From an uncultured Bacteroidales bacterium (GTDB taxonomy: Bacteria; Bacteroidota; Bacteroidia; Bacteroidales; FEN-979): a DNA stretch of 63,230 nucleotides. The position numbers and the translations under genes are program-made. The notes beneath the pieces are model-generated. The model ran no database searches, was not told where the DNA came from, and was given only the letters and a program-made list of their open reading frames with translations. Where the stretch lies: contig CAIRDP010000059.1 of NCBI GenBank assembly GCA_903877385.1, forward strand, positions 1 to 63,230, read 5' to 3'. Below, piece after piece: positions 35,999 through 44,941 of this stretch (positions are counted from its first letter, which is position 1; every line of letters starts with the position of its first letter).

Positions 35999-37198
35999 TT
36001 GATTTATATAATTTTCCACTACCCATTTCGCAAACGGGAAACTGCTTGTGAACGCAGGTGAAACCGCATTCAGCACATGGATGGTCTGCCCGTCGCCTTC
36101 TACAACAAAATCCATCACAAGTTCCATGGTTTTCATATTCATAAGCTGGGCGCGTATCCCGGGTTTGCTCCATTCGGTAAAGCCCGACTTATCGATCTTG
36201 TGTACCAGCTTGGTAGCCATGCTTACAAAATGGGACTTATTGTACTTCGCCATTTCTTCAAACGCCAGGCTTCTGAAACCAAACGCATTGCTCATGAAAA
36301 GCAGGGATTCCCAGCCCATGATGTTGAAGAGTTCATTGAGCCTGAAGTTATCCATCCCCTTGTAATTTTCCCTCCAGAAAGCCGGGATGGACGTAGGGCC
36401 TATCTTGATGATGCCATCAACAGTGACCGTATAATGAACCCCGAGAAAAGGATTTTTAAGGTTGGGCACAGGGTAAATATTGGTCTTTATCGGTTTATCC
36501 TTTTTGGTATATTTCAGGTAGATCCCTTTGAACGGGATGATAGTATATTTTTGTGAAAACCCGAAATCCTTGGCAATCTTATCGGCATAGAGCCCGGCGG
36601 CATTGATGATCTTGTTGGCCGAAATCTGCAATCCTCCCGATGTTTCAACCGTATTGGCGTCAATTTTCCGTTTATACGCCTGTGAGAAATGGAACTTCAC
36701 TCCCAGCGACTGCAGCTCTTTCCTGAGGAATATATTGACTTCCACAGGATCTACAGTTGCAGTATTCGGAGAATGCAGGGCCACCTGGGTTGTTTTTGCA
36801 TTAGGATCAATATCCTTCAACTCCTGCTCACTGATCAGTTTAACATCCACCCCGTTTTTCTTGCCCCTCTTCTCCAGTTCATAAATGCCGTCAATCTCCG
36901 ATTCGCTGGTGGCAACAACCACCTTCTGGCATTCGTTGATCTTAAGGCCATTCTTTTTCACATACTCCTTCATCTGGATATTGCCGTCACGAGTGAATTT
37001 TGCCTTCAGGGAATCGGCCGAATAATAAAACCCCGCATGAAGCACACCGCTGTTCCTCCCGCTGCTGTGATAAGCCACATCAGCTTCTTTTTCAATAAAT
37101 ACGATTTCGGCCGAAGGGAAACGCGATTTCAGTTCCCTTGCAATGGCAAGTCCTATAATGCCCGCCCCTATGATAAGATAATCTGCTTTTTCACCCAT
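35996..37198 (-). CDS. lhgO: L-2-hydroxyglutarate oxidase
   Basis: This FAD enzyme oxidises L-2-hydroxyglutarate to 2-oxoglutarate. The 400-residue product has the dinucleotide fold GAGIIGLA (8-15) and the YHSSGRNSGVLHAGFYYS segment that marks the LhgO branch of the DAO family. Downstream are FKGIYLKY, PFLGVHYTVT and IGPTSIPAFWRENY, and the C-terminal GPGIRAQL-like sequence KPGIRAQL. The protein ends ENYINQ at a repeat array. It starts 3 nt after the upstream small membrane-protein gene, so the two are likely co-transcribed. Confidence 0.9.
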   Translation of the reverse strand: MGEKADYLIIGAGIIGLAIARELKSRFPSAEIVFIEKEADVAYHSSGRNSGVLHAGFYYSADSLKAKFTRDGNIQMKEYVKKNGLKINECQKVVVATSESEIDGIYELEKRGKKNGVDVKLISEQELKDIDPNAKTTQVALHSPNTATVDPVEVNIFLRKELQSLGVKFHFSQAYKRKIDANTVETSGGLQISANKIINAAGLYADKIAKDFGFSQKYTIIPFKGIYLKYTKKDKPIKTNIYPVPNLKNPFLGVHYTVTVDGIIKIGPTSIPAFWRENYKGMDNFRLNELFNIMGWESLLFMSNAFGFRSLAFEEMAKYNKSHFVSMATKLVHKIDKSGFTEWSKPGIRAQLMNMKTMELVMDFVVEGDGQTIHVLNAVSPAFTSSFPFAKWVVENYINQ

Positions 37199-37200
37199 TC

Positions 37201-37575
37201 TTACTTTCGTGTTACTTTATCAACAAAATATTCCGTATCGCCCCTCCACATCAGCTTCCCGTTCTTCTGCCTGTAATGCACGGTGACAGGATTGCCTGTA
37301 AGCTTTGAAAGTGAGTCGGCAACCTCCTTGTCAGTGACGGAAAAGAGGAATTTCTCCGAAGCCAGGGCCACATTCTGGCTGCTTGTCACACTGCTCAATA
37401 TCATCTCCCCTTCCCAGGTCTTGAATATTTGTCCGCGGTAAGAGAATTTCTGCAAAATTCCCGTTCTTTCACCTTCGCTGTATGTGAAGTAATATTTCCC
37501 GTAAATAAATCCCGCAAACACCAGCAGGAGTATGATGATTGCCCAGGTATAAAATTTTCTGATCTTGGATTTCAT
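37201..37575 (-). CDS. Small membrane-anchored protein of unknown function
   Basis: The 124-residue product has one N-terminal membrane segment (AIIILLLVFAGFIYGKYYF, about 12-30) and a periplasmic domain of some 95 residues. That domain contains SEGERTGILQKFSYRGQIFKTWEGEM-like sequence and VTVHYRQKNGKLMWRGDTEYFV. Homologues in Bacteroidota are often labelled 6-phosphogluconate dehydrogenase in databases, but no dehydrogenase motif is present. A -7 element TATGTTTG lies upstream (37602-37595, minus strand). It leads the likely unit with lhgO. Confidence 0.7.
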   Translation of the reverse strand: MKSKIRKFYTWAIIILLLVFAGFIYGKYYFTYSEGERTGILQKFSYRGQIFKTWEGEMILSSVTSSQNVALASEKFLFSVTDKEVADSLSKLTGNPVTVHYRQKNGKLMWRGDTEYFVDKVTRK

Positions 37576-37721
37576 AGTATGGATATTTATTTTACAAACA
37601 TAAATATTTGAATTGAAAAAAAAAATTCAGAACGGTAATTTATTACTGTTTTACCACAATCATGATGCAAACGGCATTTGAATTGATTCATTATCTTCGC
37701 CAAAAAAAATTTCAGAATAAC

Positions 37722-38774
37722 ATGCTTAATGTCTTGCTGACCGGAGGCTCCGGTTTTCTCGGGAAATTCATGATCAACGAACTGCTTTCTCCCGATTCTC
37801 CCCTTCCGCTCAAATCGTTGAGGATATTTGATTCGGCCGGCTATAAAGGCCCGGATGATCCCCGCATTGAATTTGTGAGGGGAACTGTCCTTGACCCTGA
37901 AGCCCTGCTTGAAGCCTGCAAAGGGGTTGATGTAGTGTTGCATTCGGCAGCTATTGTAGATTGGGGCACCCATCTCCCCGAAGAAGTTTTCGCCGTCAAT
38001 ACAGGCGGTACCGAAAATATTATTAATGCCTGTACGGCGGATGGCGTTAAGGTGCTTGTCTTTACGAGCTCCCTCGATGCGGTATTCGGAGGCAAGCCGC
38101 TGGTCAATATCGATGAAAGCATCCCGTATCCTGCGGTATATCCGAATATGTACTGCCGGAGCAAATGCGAAGCCGAGAAACTCGTAGCTGCTGCAAACGG
38201 AGATAAACTCAAAACGGTAATCCTCAGGCCGGCCGATATATGGGGTGAAGGCGACCCGTTTCATATCGGTTCCCTCCTGGATATGGCCAGGGGCGGATTT
38301 TATGTAAGGATAGGCAACGGGCGTTCAAAATCCCAGCATGTGTATGCAGGGAACATGGCCCTTGCCCATATCCAGGCTGCAATGGCCCTGCTCAGCGGCA
38401 ACAGCACTGTTGGAGGGCAGGCCTATTTCATCACCGATTCCCCGGGAACAAATTTTTTCAAATTCTACGATGCGATCATTGAGGCGGCAGGCTTCAAAAT
38501 ATGGCCCGGGATCTGGATCCCCCGGCCTGTGGCTTACGCGATGGGTGCCGCTACGGAGTTTACGGCATGGCTCATCCGCCCTTTAAAAAAAATAAACCCG
38601 GGATTCAGCCGGTTTGCAGTAATCTATACCTGCAATGATTTTACGTTTTCCTCTGATAAGGCCTTAAGGGATTTCTCATTCAAGCCCAGATACAGCCTCG
38701 AAGAAGCGTTTCATAAGACCGTGGAATATTACAGGACCCGGGAACTGATGCAAAGAAATCCGGTCCACCAATGA
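37722..38774 (+). CDS. NAD-dependent epimerase / 3-beta-HSD family protein
   Basis: This extended short-chain dehydrogenase/reductase has 350 residues. I chose MLNVLLTGGSGFLG as the start because it places the Rossmann motif GGSGFLG at residues 8-14. The catalytic YCRSKCEAE (YxxxK) is near residue 145, with HSAAIVDWG and LRPADIWGEGDPF typical of the 3-beta-hydroxysteroid dehydrogenase/isomerase group. Members act on sterols, hopanoids, sugars or fatty alcohol derivatives. The neighbours do not settle the substrate. Confidence 0.85.
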   Translation: MLNVLLTGGSGFLGKFMINELLSPDSPLPLKSLRIFDSAGYKGPDDPRIEFVRGTVLDPEALLEACKGVDVVLHSAAIVDWGTHLPEEVFAVNTGGTENIINACTADGVKVLVFTSSLDAVFGGKPLVNIDESIPYPAVYPNMYCRSKCEAEKLVAAANGDKLKTVILRPADIWGEGDPFHIGSLLDMARGGFYVRIGNGRSKSQHVYAGNMALAHIQAAMALLSGNSTVGGQAYFITDSPGTNFFKFYDAIIEAAGFKIWPGIWIPRPVAYAMGAATEFTAWLIRPLKKINPGFSRFAVIYTCNDFTFSSDKALRDFSFKPRYSLEEAFHKTVEYYRTRELMQRNPVHQ

Positions 38775-38823
38775 TTTTCCCTTTTCTTTACTCCGTATCT
38801 TTATTGGTCATATTCATCCCGTC

Positions 38824-39537
38824 ATGAAAAAACCCGGGGCAATCTTCTGCTGGAGCGGAGGCAAGGATTCTGCTTACTGCCTGCACAAAGTGTTAACAGA
38901 AAAATCATTTGATGTAAGGTATTTACTTACCACAGTGAATGATGAGTTCGGGAGGATATCGATGCACGGTGTGAGAGAGGAACTGCTGGACCTGCAGGCC
39001 GCTTCAATCGGAATTTCCCTGTTGAAGGTGAGGGTATCGGCAGGGACAAACGAGGAGTATGAAAGGCTGATGGAAGCCGCTTTGTTAAAAGTTAAACCTG
39101 AAGGGATTACTCATGTGATTTTCGGGGATATCTTCCTTGAAGACTTGAGGATCTACCGTGAGAATAATTTGGCAAAGGTGGGAATGAAGGCGGTTTTTCC
39201 TTTATGGAAAAGCGATACGGCATGGCTTATCCGGGATTTCATCCGTCTTCAATTCAAAACCATAATTTGTTGTACCAATGGAGGATGCCTGGGAGAAGAA
39301 TGGTTAGGGAGGGAAATTGACTCTTCATTTACAGAGCACTTGCCTGCTGAAATTGACCCCTGTGGTGAAAACGGTGAATTCCATTCATTTTGTTTCGACG
39401 GACCATTATTCACTAAAAAAATCCGTTTTACTGTCGGTGAGAAAGTCTTCAGGCCACTTGAAGTTAAAACCGATCCCCCTGCCCCACTGCCCTCAAGCCC
39501 CGGGTTTTGGTTCTGCGACCTGCTCCCCGCTGATTAG
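38824..39537 (+). CDS. Dph6-like ATP pyrophosphatase (diphthine--ammonia ligase family)
   Basis: The 237-residue protein has the PP-loop SGGKDS (11-16) of adenine-nucleotide alpha hydrolases. It also has the family segments HGVREELLDLQAASIGI, GDIFLEDLRIYRENNLA and FPLWKSDTAWLIRDFI. Eukaryotic Dph6 amidates diphthine on EF-2; bacteria lack diphthamide, so the bacterial members must have another amidation or thiolation substrate, unknown. It follows the epimerase gene by 49 nt on the same strand. Confidence 0.85.
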   Translation: MKKPGAIFCWSGGKDSAYCLHKVLTEKSFDVRYLLTTVNDEFGRISMHGVREELLDLQAASIGISLLKVRVSAGTNEEYERLMEAALLKVKPEGITHVIFGDIFLEDLRIYRENNLAKVGMKAVFPLWKSDTAWLIRDFIRLQFKTIICCTNGGCLGEEWLGREIDSSFTEHLPAEIDPCGENGEFHSFCFDGPLFTKKIRFTVGEKVFRPLEVKTDPPAPLPSSPGFWFCDLLPAD

Positions 39538-39605
39538 CAAAGAAGCCGAAAAACAGTTGAACTGAAAATTAATGATTTGAAAAGAGGGGTTAGAACCAGG
39601 GGCCT

Positions 39606-39941
39606 TTAAAACGTGATCACCCTTCCTTCCCCGTGCAGGTACTGGGTTAATACTTCGCCCATATATTTTACTTCTATTCCCAGAGCCCTTATGGCCGAGG
39701 TCACTCCGTAGGCTTCGGTGCAGCCCCTGCAGGCTTCAACATTGATCCCGCTTTGCATCACGAAATCCAGCTCTCTCTGGATATCCTTATCCTGGGCGAG
39801 AAGCTTTGCCGAAGGTCCCCAGATGACCACATTGATCTCATCCCACCACCCCATGCTTTTGGCATCCATCAGATAGACAAAGATCATCCTTATGGCGACA
39901 TCCTTTTCGCCTGTTGTCCATACTACGCTGAGTTTCTTCAT
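39606..39941 (-). CDS. DsrE/DsrF-like protein
   Basis: The 111-residue alpha/beta protein begins MKKLSVVWTTGEKDVAIRM and has a cysteine pair in EACRGCTEAYG, the position of the sulfur-carrying cysteine in DsrE/TusD-type proteins. These handle persulfide sulfur or act as small regulators. No dsr or tus genes are adjacent, so the partner is unknown. A -7 element TATATTTG (39970-39963, minus strand) lies upstream. Confidence 0.8.
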   Translation of the reverse strand: MKKLSVVWTTGEKDVAIRMIFVYLMDAKSMGWWDEINVVIWGPSAKLLAQDKDIQRELDFVMQSGINVEACRGCTEAYGVTSAIRALGIEVKYMGEVLTQYLHGEGRVITF

Positions 39942-39998
39942 TAAAAGGCCTGGTTAAGCGGGCAAATATATTAAAAATAGCCCAACGTTTTCCCTGAT

Positions 39999-40496
39999 TT
40001 ATTTTGGTGGTAAACGGAAATCGGAATACAGTTCCTTCTCGGTATAATGCTTTTGCTTGTTCAGGGCTTCAAGTTCCACCTGCTGTTCGGGGTTTATGGA
40101 TTTCATGGTCATAAATCCTTTCAGCTTTAATTCGAGCAGGGAGTCTTTTTTAAGCATCGCCTGGTACTCGCTGTTCACTACCCAGTAATAATTCTGCCAG
40201 CATTTCCTGAGCTGATCCGAGGGAAGGACATACGAAAAGTACTGGGCCAGCAGCCTCCGCGGACCCACTTCATTGTTTAAAACAATAAGGTTGGTCACGT
40301 AAGTATCGTATTGTTTTACTTCGGCGAGACCTGCAGCGCGGTCTTTAAAGCCGTAGTTGATAACCATGGTCACAATGACCAGGGCCACCGACCCGACCAG
40401 CCATTTTACAACATCAAAGATCAGCTTCAGCTTCTGAAGCTCGGTCATTTCACGGCCGGTGTTCTGAATTTCTGTTTTTGAGGGTTTTTCTTCCAT
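39999..40496 (-). CDS. Membrane protein of unknown function
   Basis: The 165-residue product has a charged N-terminus (about 1-25), one membrane segment (WLVGSVALVIVTMVINYGF, about 34-52) and a C-terminal helical region, probably periplasmic, rich in Lys and Glu (QQVELEALNKQKHYTEKEL). I do not recognise a family. A -7 element TATATTTG (40535-40528, minus strand) lies before it. It lies 66 nt downstream of the efflux operon's last gene but has its own promoter-like element. Confidence 0.6.
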   Translation of the reverse strand: MEEKPSKTEIQNTGREMTELQKLKLIFDVVKWLVGSVALVIVTMVINYGFKDRAAGLAEVKQYDTYVTNLIVLNNEVGPRRLLAQYFSYVLPSDQLRKCWQNYYWVVNSEYQAMLKKDSLLELKLKGFMTMKSINPEQQVELEALNKQKHYTEKELYSDFRLPPK

Positions 40497-40561
40497 ACAC
40501 TTAAGTTTATGCAGATTATCACCTTCACAAATATAAGAAGTATGGATGCGAAAATCAAGTG

Positions 40562-41863
40562 CTATAATCCGGCCACAAGTTGTTTGAGCCTGGTCTCCGC
40601 CACTTTCATGTTGAATTCGAAGTCGTAATAACGGGCCAGGGAATTGGCATAGCTTTCCTGCGCCTGTCGAACTTCCAGAGCAGTAGTCTGCCCCAGCCTC
40701 AGCCTCTCGAGCGAAATTTTCAGGTTTTCTTTTGCAAGGGTCAGGTTATCCCTTTCTATCTCCAGCAGGGTTTTCTGGTCGTCGTACTGGGTGAGGGCGG
40801 TTTTTAACTGGGTATTCACTGCAAGCTTTACATCGTCAAGGATGTATTGTGAGGATTGCAACTGGATCTTCGCAGTCTTTACCTGCCGCAGGGCATTCCC
40901 TGCCTGGTAAACCGGGATGACAAGGCTGCCTCCGACAACAGGTCCGTAAGTACGGTTGGTGAGAACGGTGGAGGCATTGTTATCGTTTTGCTGGAAATTG
41001 TAAGAGGTGACGAAGTTCAATTTTGGCAAACGGTAGGTCTTGTATTCACCCAGGCTGAGCCTGGCAATATCCACTTGTTTCTGATAAGATAATACCGCGG
41101 TATTATTTGAATAAAGTTTATTCATCAGGTCAACAGGATCAGGCTTATAATTGAGCGGAATGGTATCGGCCACTTCAAAATCGGTTTCAGGGTCACGGGC
41201 GATTTCCATGTTAAGATACCTTTTTGAATTCCTTATCGTGTTCAGCTGGTTGATCTCGGCTTCCCTGTTCACATTCAGGTCGATCTTTGCCTGGAGGAGG
41301 TCGTTTTTATGCGCTATACCAGCATCATATCCCTTTTGCAGCAACTTCACCCTTTCAAGGCTGTAGGCCATCACATCCCTGATGGCAAGCAACTGTTCTT
41401 TCTGGACAACCACCTGGTAGAATGCAACCGTTACATTATACATTATCTGCATGAGGGTATCCCTGAACTGAATTTCGCCAAGTTTTTCAATCTGGTTCAG
41501 TTTGTTTTTCGTAATGAACATTTTTGTTCCGTCGAACAAGGTCCAGTTCAGGGCAACCCCGGCATTGAAGGCATTTGATTTTCCTGCAGCGGCTGTTATT
41601 TCACTTCCTGTGGAGAGGTTCAGGTAAACGTTGTTTACTGAATAGTTGTCGCTGCCGTTAACCATGATGGTCGGCAACATCCCGGCATTGCCCAGGGTAT
41701 TGTTGACTTTTGCCACATCGGCTAGGTTCCTGGTAATGGAAATACTGTAGTTGTTCTTCAATGCGATTCCAACCGCATCTTCAAGGCTCATCAGGGATTG
41801 GGCTGATAATCCGCTTACGGCCATCAGCATACAAAACAGAGTAATGATCTTCTTATTCAGCAT
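40562..41863 (-). CDS. TolC-family outer-membrane efflux protein
   Basis: This is the outer-membrane channel of a tripartite pump. The 433-residue product has a signal peptide (LFCMLMAVSGLSAQS), then the two tandem repeats of the TolC fold, each starting with a segment such as LEDAVGIALKNNYSI or LNVNREAEINQL and built of long amphipathic helices. The start overlaps the stop of the RND pump gene by 11 nt, so the genes are coupled as adaptor, pump, channel. Confidence 0.92.
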   Translation of the reverse strand: MLNKKIITLFCMLMAVSGLSAQSLMSLEDAVGIALKNNYSISITRNLADVAKVNNTLGNAGMLPTIMVNGSDNYSVNNVYLNLSTGSEITAAAGKSNAFNAGVALNWTLFDGTKMFITKNKLNQIEKLGEIQFRDTLMQIMYNVTVAFYQVVVQKEQLLAIRDVMAYSLERVKLLQKGYDAGIAHKNDLLQAKIDLNVNREAEINQLNTIRNSKRYLNMEIARDPETDFEVADTIPLNYKPDPVDLMNKLYSNNTAVLSYQKQVDIARLSLGEYKTYRLPKLNFVTSYNFQQNDNNASTVLTNRTYGPVVGGSLVIPVYQAGNALRQVKTAKIQLQSSQYILDDVKLAVNTQLKTALTQYDDQKTLLEIERDNLTLAKENLKISLERLRLGQTTALEVRQAQESYANSLARYYDFEFNMKVAETRLKQLVAGL

Positions 41864-44800
41864 GAGCTTCGGTATATTCAGGAACCTGTTCTCTTTTTCC
41901 CGACATCATAACGTACATGGCCGGGATCACGAAAAGGGTTAATATAAGTGAAAAAAACAGACCTCCTACCACGACGATCCCCAGCGGGGTGCGGCTTTGT
42001 GCACCGGCGCCCAGGGCCAGAGCGATAGGCATGGCGCCGAAGATAGTGGCCAGGGAAGTCATCAAAATGGGACGTAGCCTGGCGGCTGCGGCTTCAAATG
42101 CCGCATCGTATTTCGACAGGCCCTGTTTCCGCTTCTGGTTAGCAAATTCGACGATAAGGATACCGTTCTTGGTGACCAGTCCAACCAGCATGATCATACC
42201 GATCTCGGAGAAAATATTCAGGGTGCTTCCAAAGATGAAAAGCGAAAGCAGGGCTCCTGTAACGGCAAGGGGGACCGTGATCATGATGATCAGGGGATCG
42301 ATAAAGCTTTCAAACTGGGCCGAGAGGATCAGGTAGATCAGGACAAGGGCGAGTACAAAAGCGAATGAGGTGTTGGAACTGCTTTCCGAAAAGTCACGGG
42401 ATGGGCCGAGGAGATCGGTCTGGAAAGTATCGTCCAGGGTTTCCTTCGATATTTTTTTCATGGCGGCAATACCTTCACCAAGGGTTTTACCCTGTGCCAG
42501 GGAAGCAGAGATGGTGGCTGATTTGTACCTGTTGTAATGGTAAAGTGTCGGAGGTTCGCTGCTTTCTTCCATCCTTACAAGGTTATCAAGCTGTATCAGC
42601 TGGTTTGAGTTGGTCCTTACATACATTGAGGCTATATCGGCCGGTTTGTTCCTGTTCTCGCGGTCAAACTGCCCGATCACAAAATACTGCTTTTCGTTCC
42701 TGAGAAAATACCCGTACCTCTTCCCGCTCAGCGCAAACTGCAGGGTATTTGAAATGTCGAGTGCGTTTACCCCTAAATCCGTCGCTTTCATCCTGTCGAC
42801 TATGATATTGATTTCGGGTTTGTTGAATTTAAGGTTAACGTCGACGTTCCCGAATGTGGGATCCTTTCTTGCCAGGTCCATGAACTTGGGCACAGCCTCC
42901 CTCAGCTTGTCGAAGTCAAGGTTCTGCAACACAAATTGCACTGGAAGCTGAGATCCTGCAGCTAGGGATGTTGAAATAGTCTGCTCCTGGATGGGGATAA
43001 TCCTGGCTTCGGGAAATCCCTTGTATATTTTAACCAGCCTGTCATAGACCTGCTGCTGGGTGGTCTTCCGTTCGTCGGGTTCGACAAGGAAGATATTGAC
43101 ACCTCCGATATTGGTAGTGGAACTGCCAAAGCCTGCGCCGGTACGGGCAAAGATCAGCCGCGACTCAGGAATATTCTTTGCCAGGGAATCGGAAATGCGG
43201 TCATCCAGCTTTTCCATATAATCGTAATCGGTACCCTCGGGAGCCGTTATTGAGGTGCGCAGAATGCTATGGTCCTCCAGAGGTGCCAGCTCGGTTTTTA
43301 TGAATTTGAATAACACGACCACCAGGACCACGCAAGCCCCCAGAATTGCGAAACTTATCCACTTTCTTTTCATGTATGCCGATAGCATTCTCCGGTAAAA
43401 TCGGTCCATCCCCACGAAGAAAGGCTCGGTGACCTGGTAAAATTTCAATGACTTGATATCCTTCTTCCCCATCTTTACATTAAGCACGGGGGTAAGTGTA
43501 AGTGACACCAGGGCCGAGATCAGCACTGCGCCGGCAAGCACAACCCCGAATTCACGGAATAACCTGCCGGTAAAGCCCTGGAGAAAGATAACAGGAAGAA
43601 AAACGATGGCCAGGGTAATGGAGGTCGAAACAACGGCAAAGAGGATTTCACGGGTGCCCGCGAAAGCCGCCTGGTACCTGTCCATCCCCTGCTCGATCTT
43701 TTTATAAATATTTTCGGTGACCACTATGCCGTCGTCCACCACGAGGCCCGTTGCAAGCACAATAGCCAGTAAAGTGAGCACATTCACCGAAAATCCGAAA
43801 ATGTACATCAAAAAGAATGATCCTATAAGAGAAACGGGAATATCGATAAGAGGCCTGAGGGCAATTACGGTATTCCTGAAGAAAAGGAATACAATGATCA
43901 CAACAAGGGAAATGGCGATAAGGATGGTTTCCCCCACATCCTTAACGCTCTGCCTCATGAACTTGGTTTTATCGTAACCAACGTCGAGCTGCATGCCCGC
44001 AGGAATATTTTTCTTGATTTCGGCAAATCGTTTGTAAAACTCATCGGCTATGGCAATACTGTTGGCGCCGGGAAGCGGGATAAGGGCCAGTGAAATCCCC
44101 GTTGCCCCGTTCAGTTTGACCCCGGTTTCATCCACTTCGGCACCCAGCACGGCCTCCCCGATATCGGCAAGCCGTATAACCTGGTCGTTGCTCTGCCTGA
44201 TGATCATATTGTTAAACTCTTCCTCAGTGGTAAGCCTCCCGAAAGTTTTTACAATCATCTCGGTGGAGGTTCCCCTTACTTTCCCGCCCGGAAGGTCTAC
44301 GTTCTCTTTAAGCAGGGCAATGTTCACATCTTCGGCAGTAAGATTGTATGCCGCCATCTTTTTGGGATTCAGCCATAACCTCATGGCAGGCCGTTTCTGC
44401 CCGTAAAGCCCGACCGAACTGACCCCGGGAATGGTTTGCAGCTTTTCCTGGAGTACATTCTCGGCATAGTCGCTGAGCTGCCCGGGATTCATCATGGTGC
44501 TCTGTACAGCCACAGTGATGATGGGGTCGCTGTTGGCGTCGGCCTTGGTCACGACAGGAGGGGCGTCAATGTCCTGGGGCAGGTTGCGCATAACCTGGCT
44601 GGTTTTGTCACGAACGTCGTTGGCTGCTTTCTCCAGGTCGGCCCCTACATTGAATTCAACCGTTATATTGCTTGATCCTGTTGATGATGATGAAGATATT
44701 GAACGTATTCCTTCAATCCCGTTGATAGCTTTTTCGATGGGTTCTGTGACCTGGGATTCAATAATATCGGCATTGGCGCCGGCATACATCGTCTGTACAT

Positions 44801-44936
44801 TGATAGTAGGCGGGTCGATTGCAGGGTAAAGCCTGATCCCAAGGAAAGAAAATCCCACAAAGCCGAAAAGTACAATGATCAGGCTTAGTACAATTGAAGC
44901 AACCGGTCGTTTTATCGCGAAATCTGAAATGGTCAT
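41853..44936 (-). CDS. RND multidrug efflux transporter (HAE1 type)
   Basis: This inner-membrane proton/drug antiporter has 1027 residues, the length of AcrB/MexB. It starts MTISDFAIKRPVAS, has twelve predicted membrane segments with two large periplasmic loops, and shows the TM4 motif GLVVDDGIVVTENIYK with the proton-relay aspartates and the GAMPIALALGAGAQSR turn near the C-terminus. Substrates cannot be predicted; HAE1 pumps export drugs, bile salts or solvents. It lies between the adaptor (5-nt gap) and TolC genes. Confidence 0.95.
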   Translation of the reverse strand: MTISDFAIKRPVASIVLSLIIVLFGFVGFSFLGIRLYPAIDPPTINVQTMYAGANADIIESQVTEPIEKAINGIEGIRSISSSSSTGSSNITVEFNVGADLEKAANDVRDKTSQVMRNLPQDIDAPPVVTKADANSDPIITVAVQSTMMNPGQLSDYAENVLQEKLQTIPGVSSVGLYGQKRPAMRLWLNPKKMAAYNLTAEDVNIALLKENVDLPGGKVRGTSTEMIVKTFGRLTTEEEFNNMIIRQSNDQVIRLADIGEAVLGAEVDETGVKLNGATGISLALIPLPGANSIAIADEFYKRFAEIKKNIPAGMQLDVGYDKTKFMRQSVKDVGETILIAISLVVIIVFLFFRNTVIALRPLIDIPVSLIGSFFLMYIFGFSVNVLTLLAIVLATGLVVDDGIVVTENIYKKIEQGMDRYQAAFAGTREILFAVVSTSITLAIVFLPVIFLQGFTGRLFREFGVVLAGAVLISALVSLTLTPVLNVKMGKKDIKSLKFYQVTEPFFVGMDRFYRRMLSAYMKRKWISFAILGACVVLVVVLFKFIKTELAPLEDHSILRTSITAPEGTDYDYMEKLDDRISDSLAKNIPESRLIFARTGAGFGSSTTNIGGVNIFLVEPDERKTTQQQVYDRLVKIYKGFPEARIIPIQEQTISTSLAAGSQLPVQFVLQNLDFDKLREAVPKFMDLARKDPTFGNVDVNLKFNKPEINIIVDRMKATDLGVNALDISNTLQFALSGKRYGYFLRNEKQYFVIGQFDRENRNKPADIASMYVRTNSNQLIQLDNLVRMEESSEPPTLYHYNRYKSATISASLAQGKTLGEGIAAMKKISKETLDDTFQTDLLGPSRDFSESSSNTSFAFVLALVLIYLILSAQFESFIDPLIIMITVPLAVTGALLSLFIFGSTLNIFSEIGMIMLVGLVTKNGILIVEFANQKRKQGLSKYDAAFEAAAARLRPILMTSLATIFGAMPIALALGAGAQSRTPLGIVVVGGLFFSLILTLFVIPAMYVMMSGKREQVPEYTEAHAE

Positions 44937-44941
44937 AGGTT

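Noticed and set aside
36174-36500. Long N-terminal extension of the Ldh2 protein to 36173
   Set aside because: The extra residues are read from repeat DNA and the antisense of lhgO; family members start at the METILRF position (35918).
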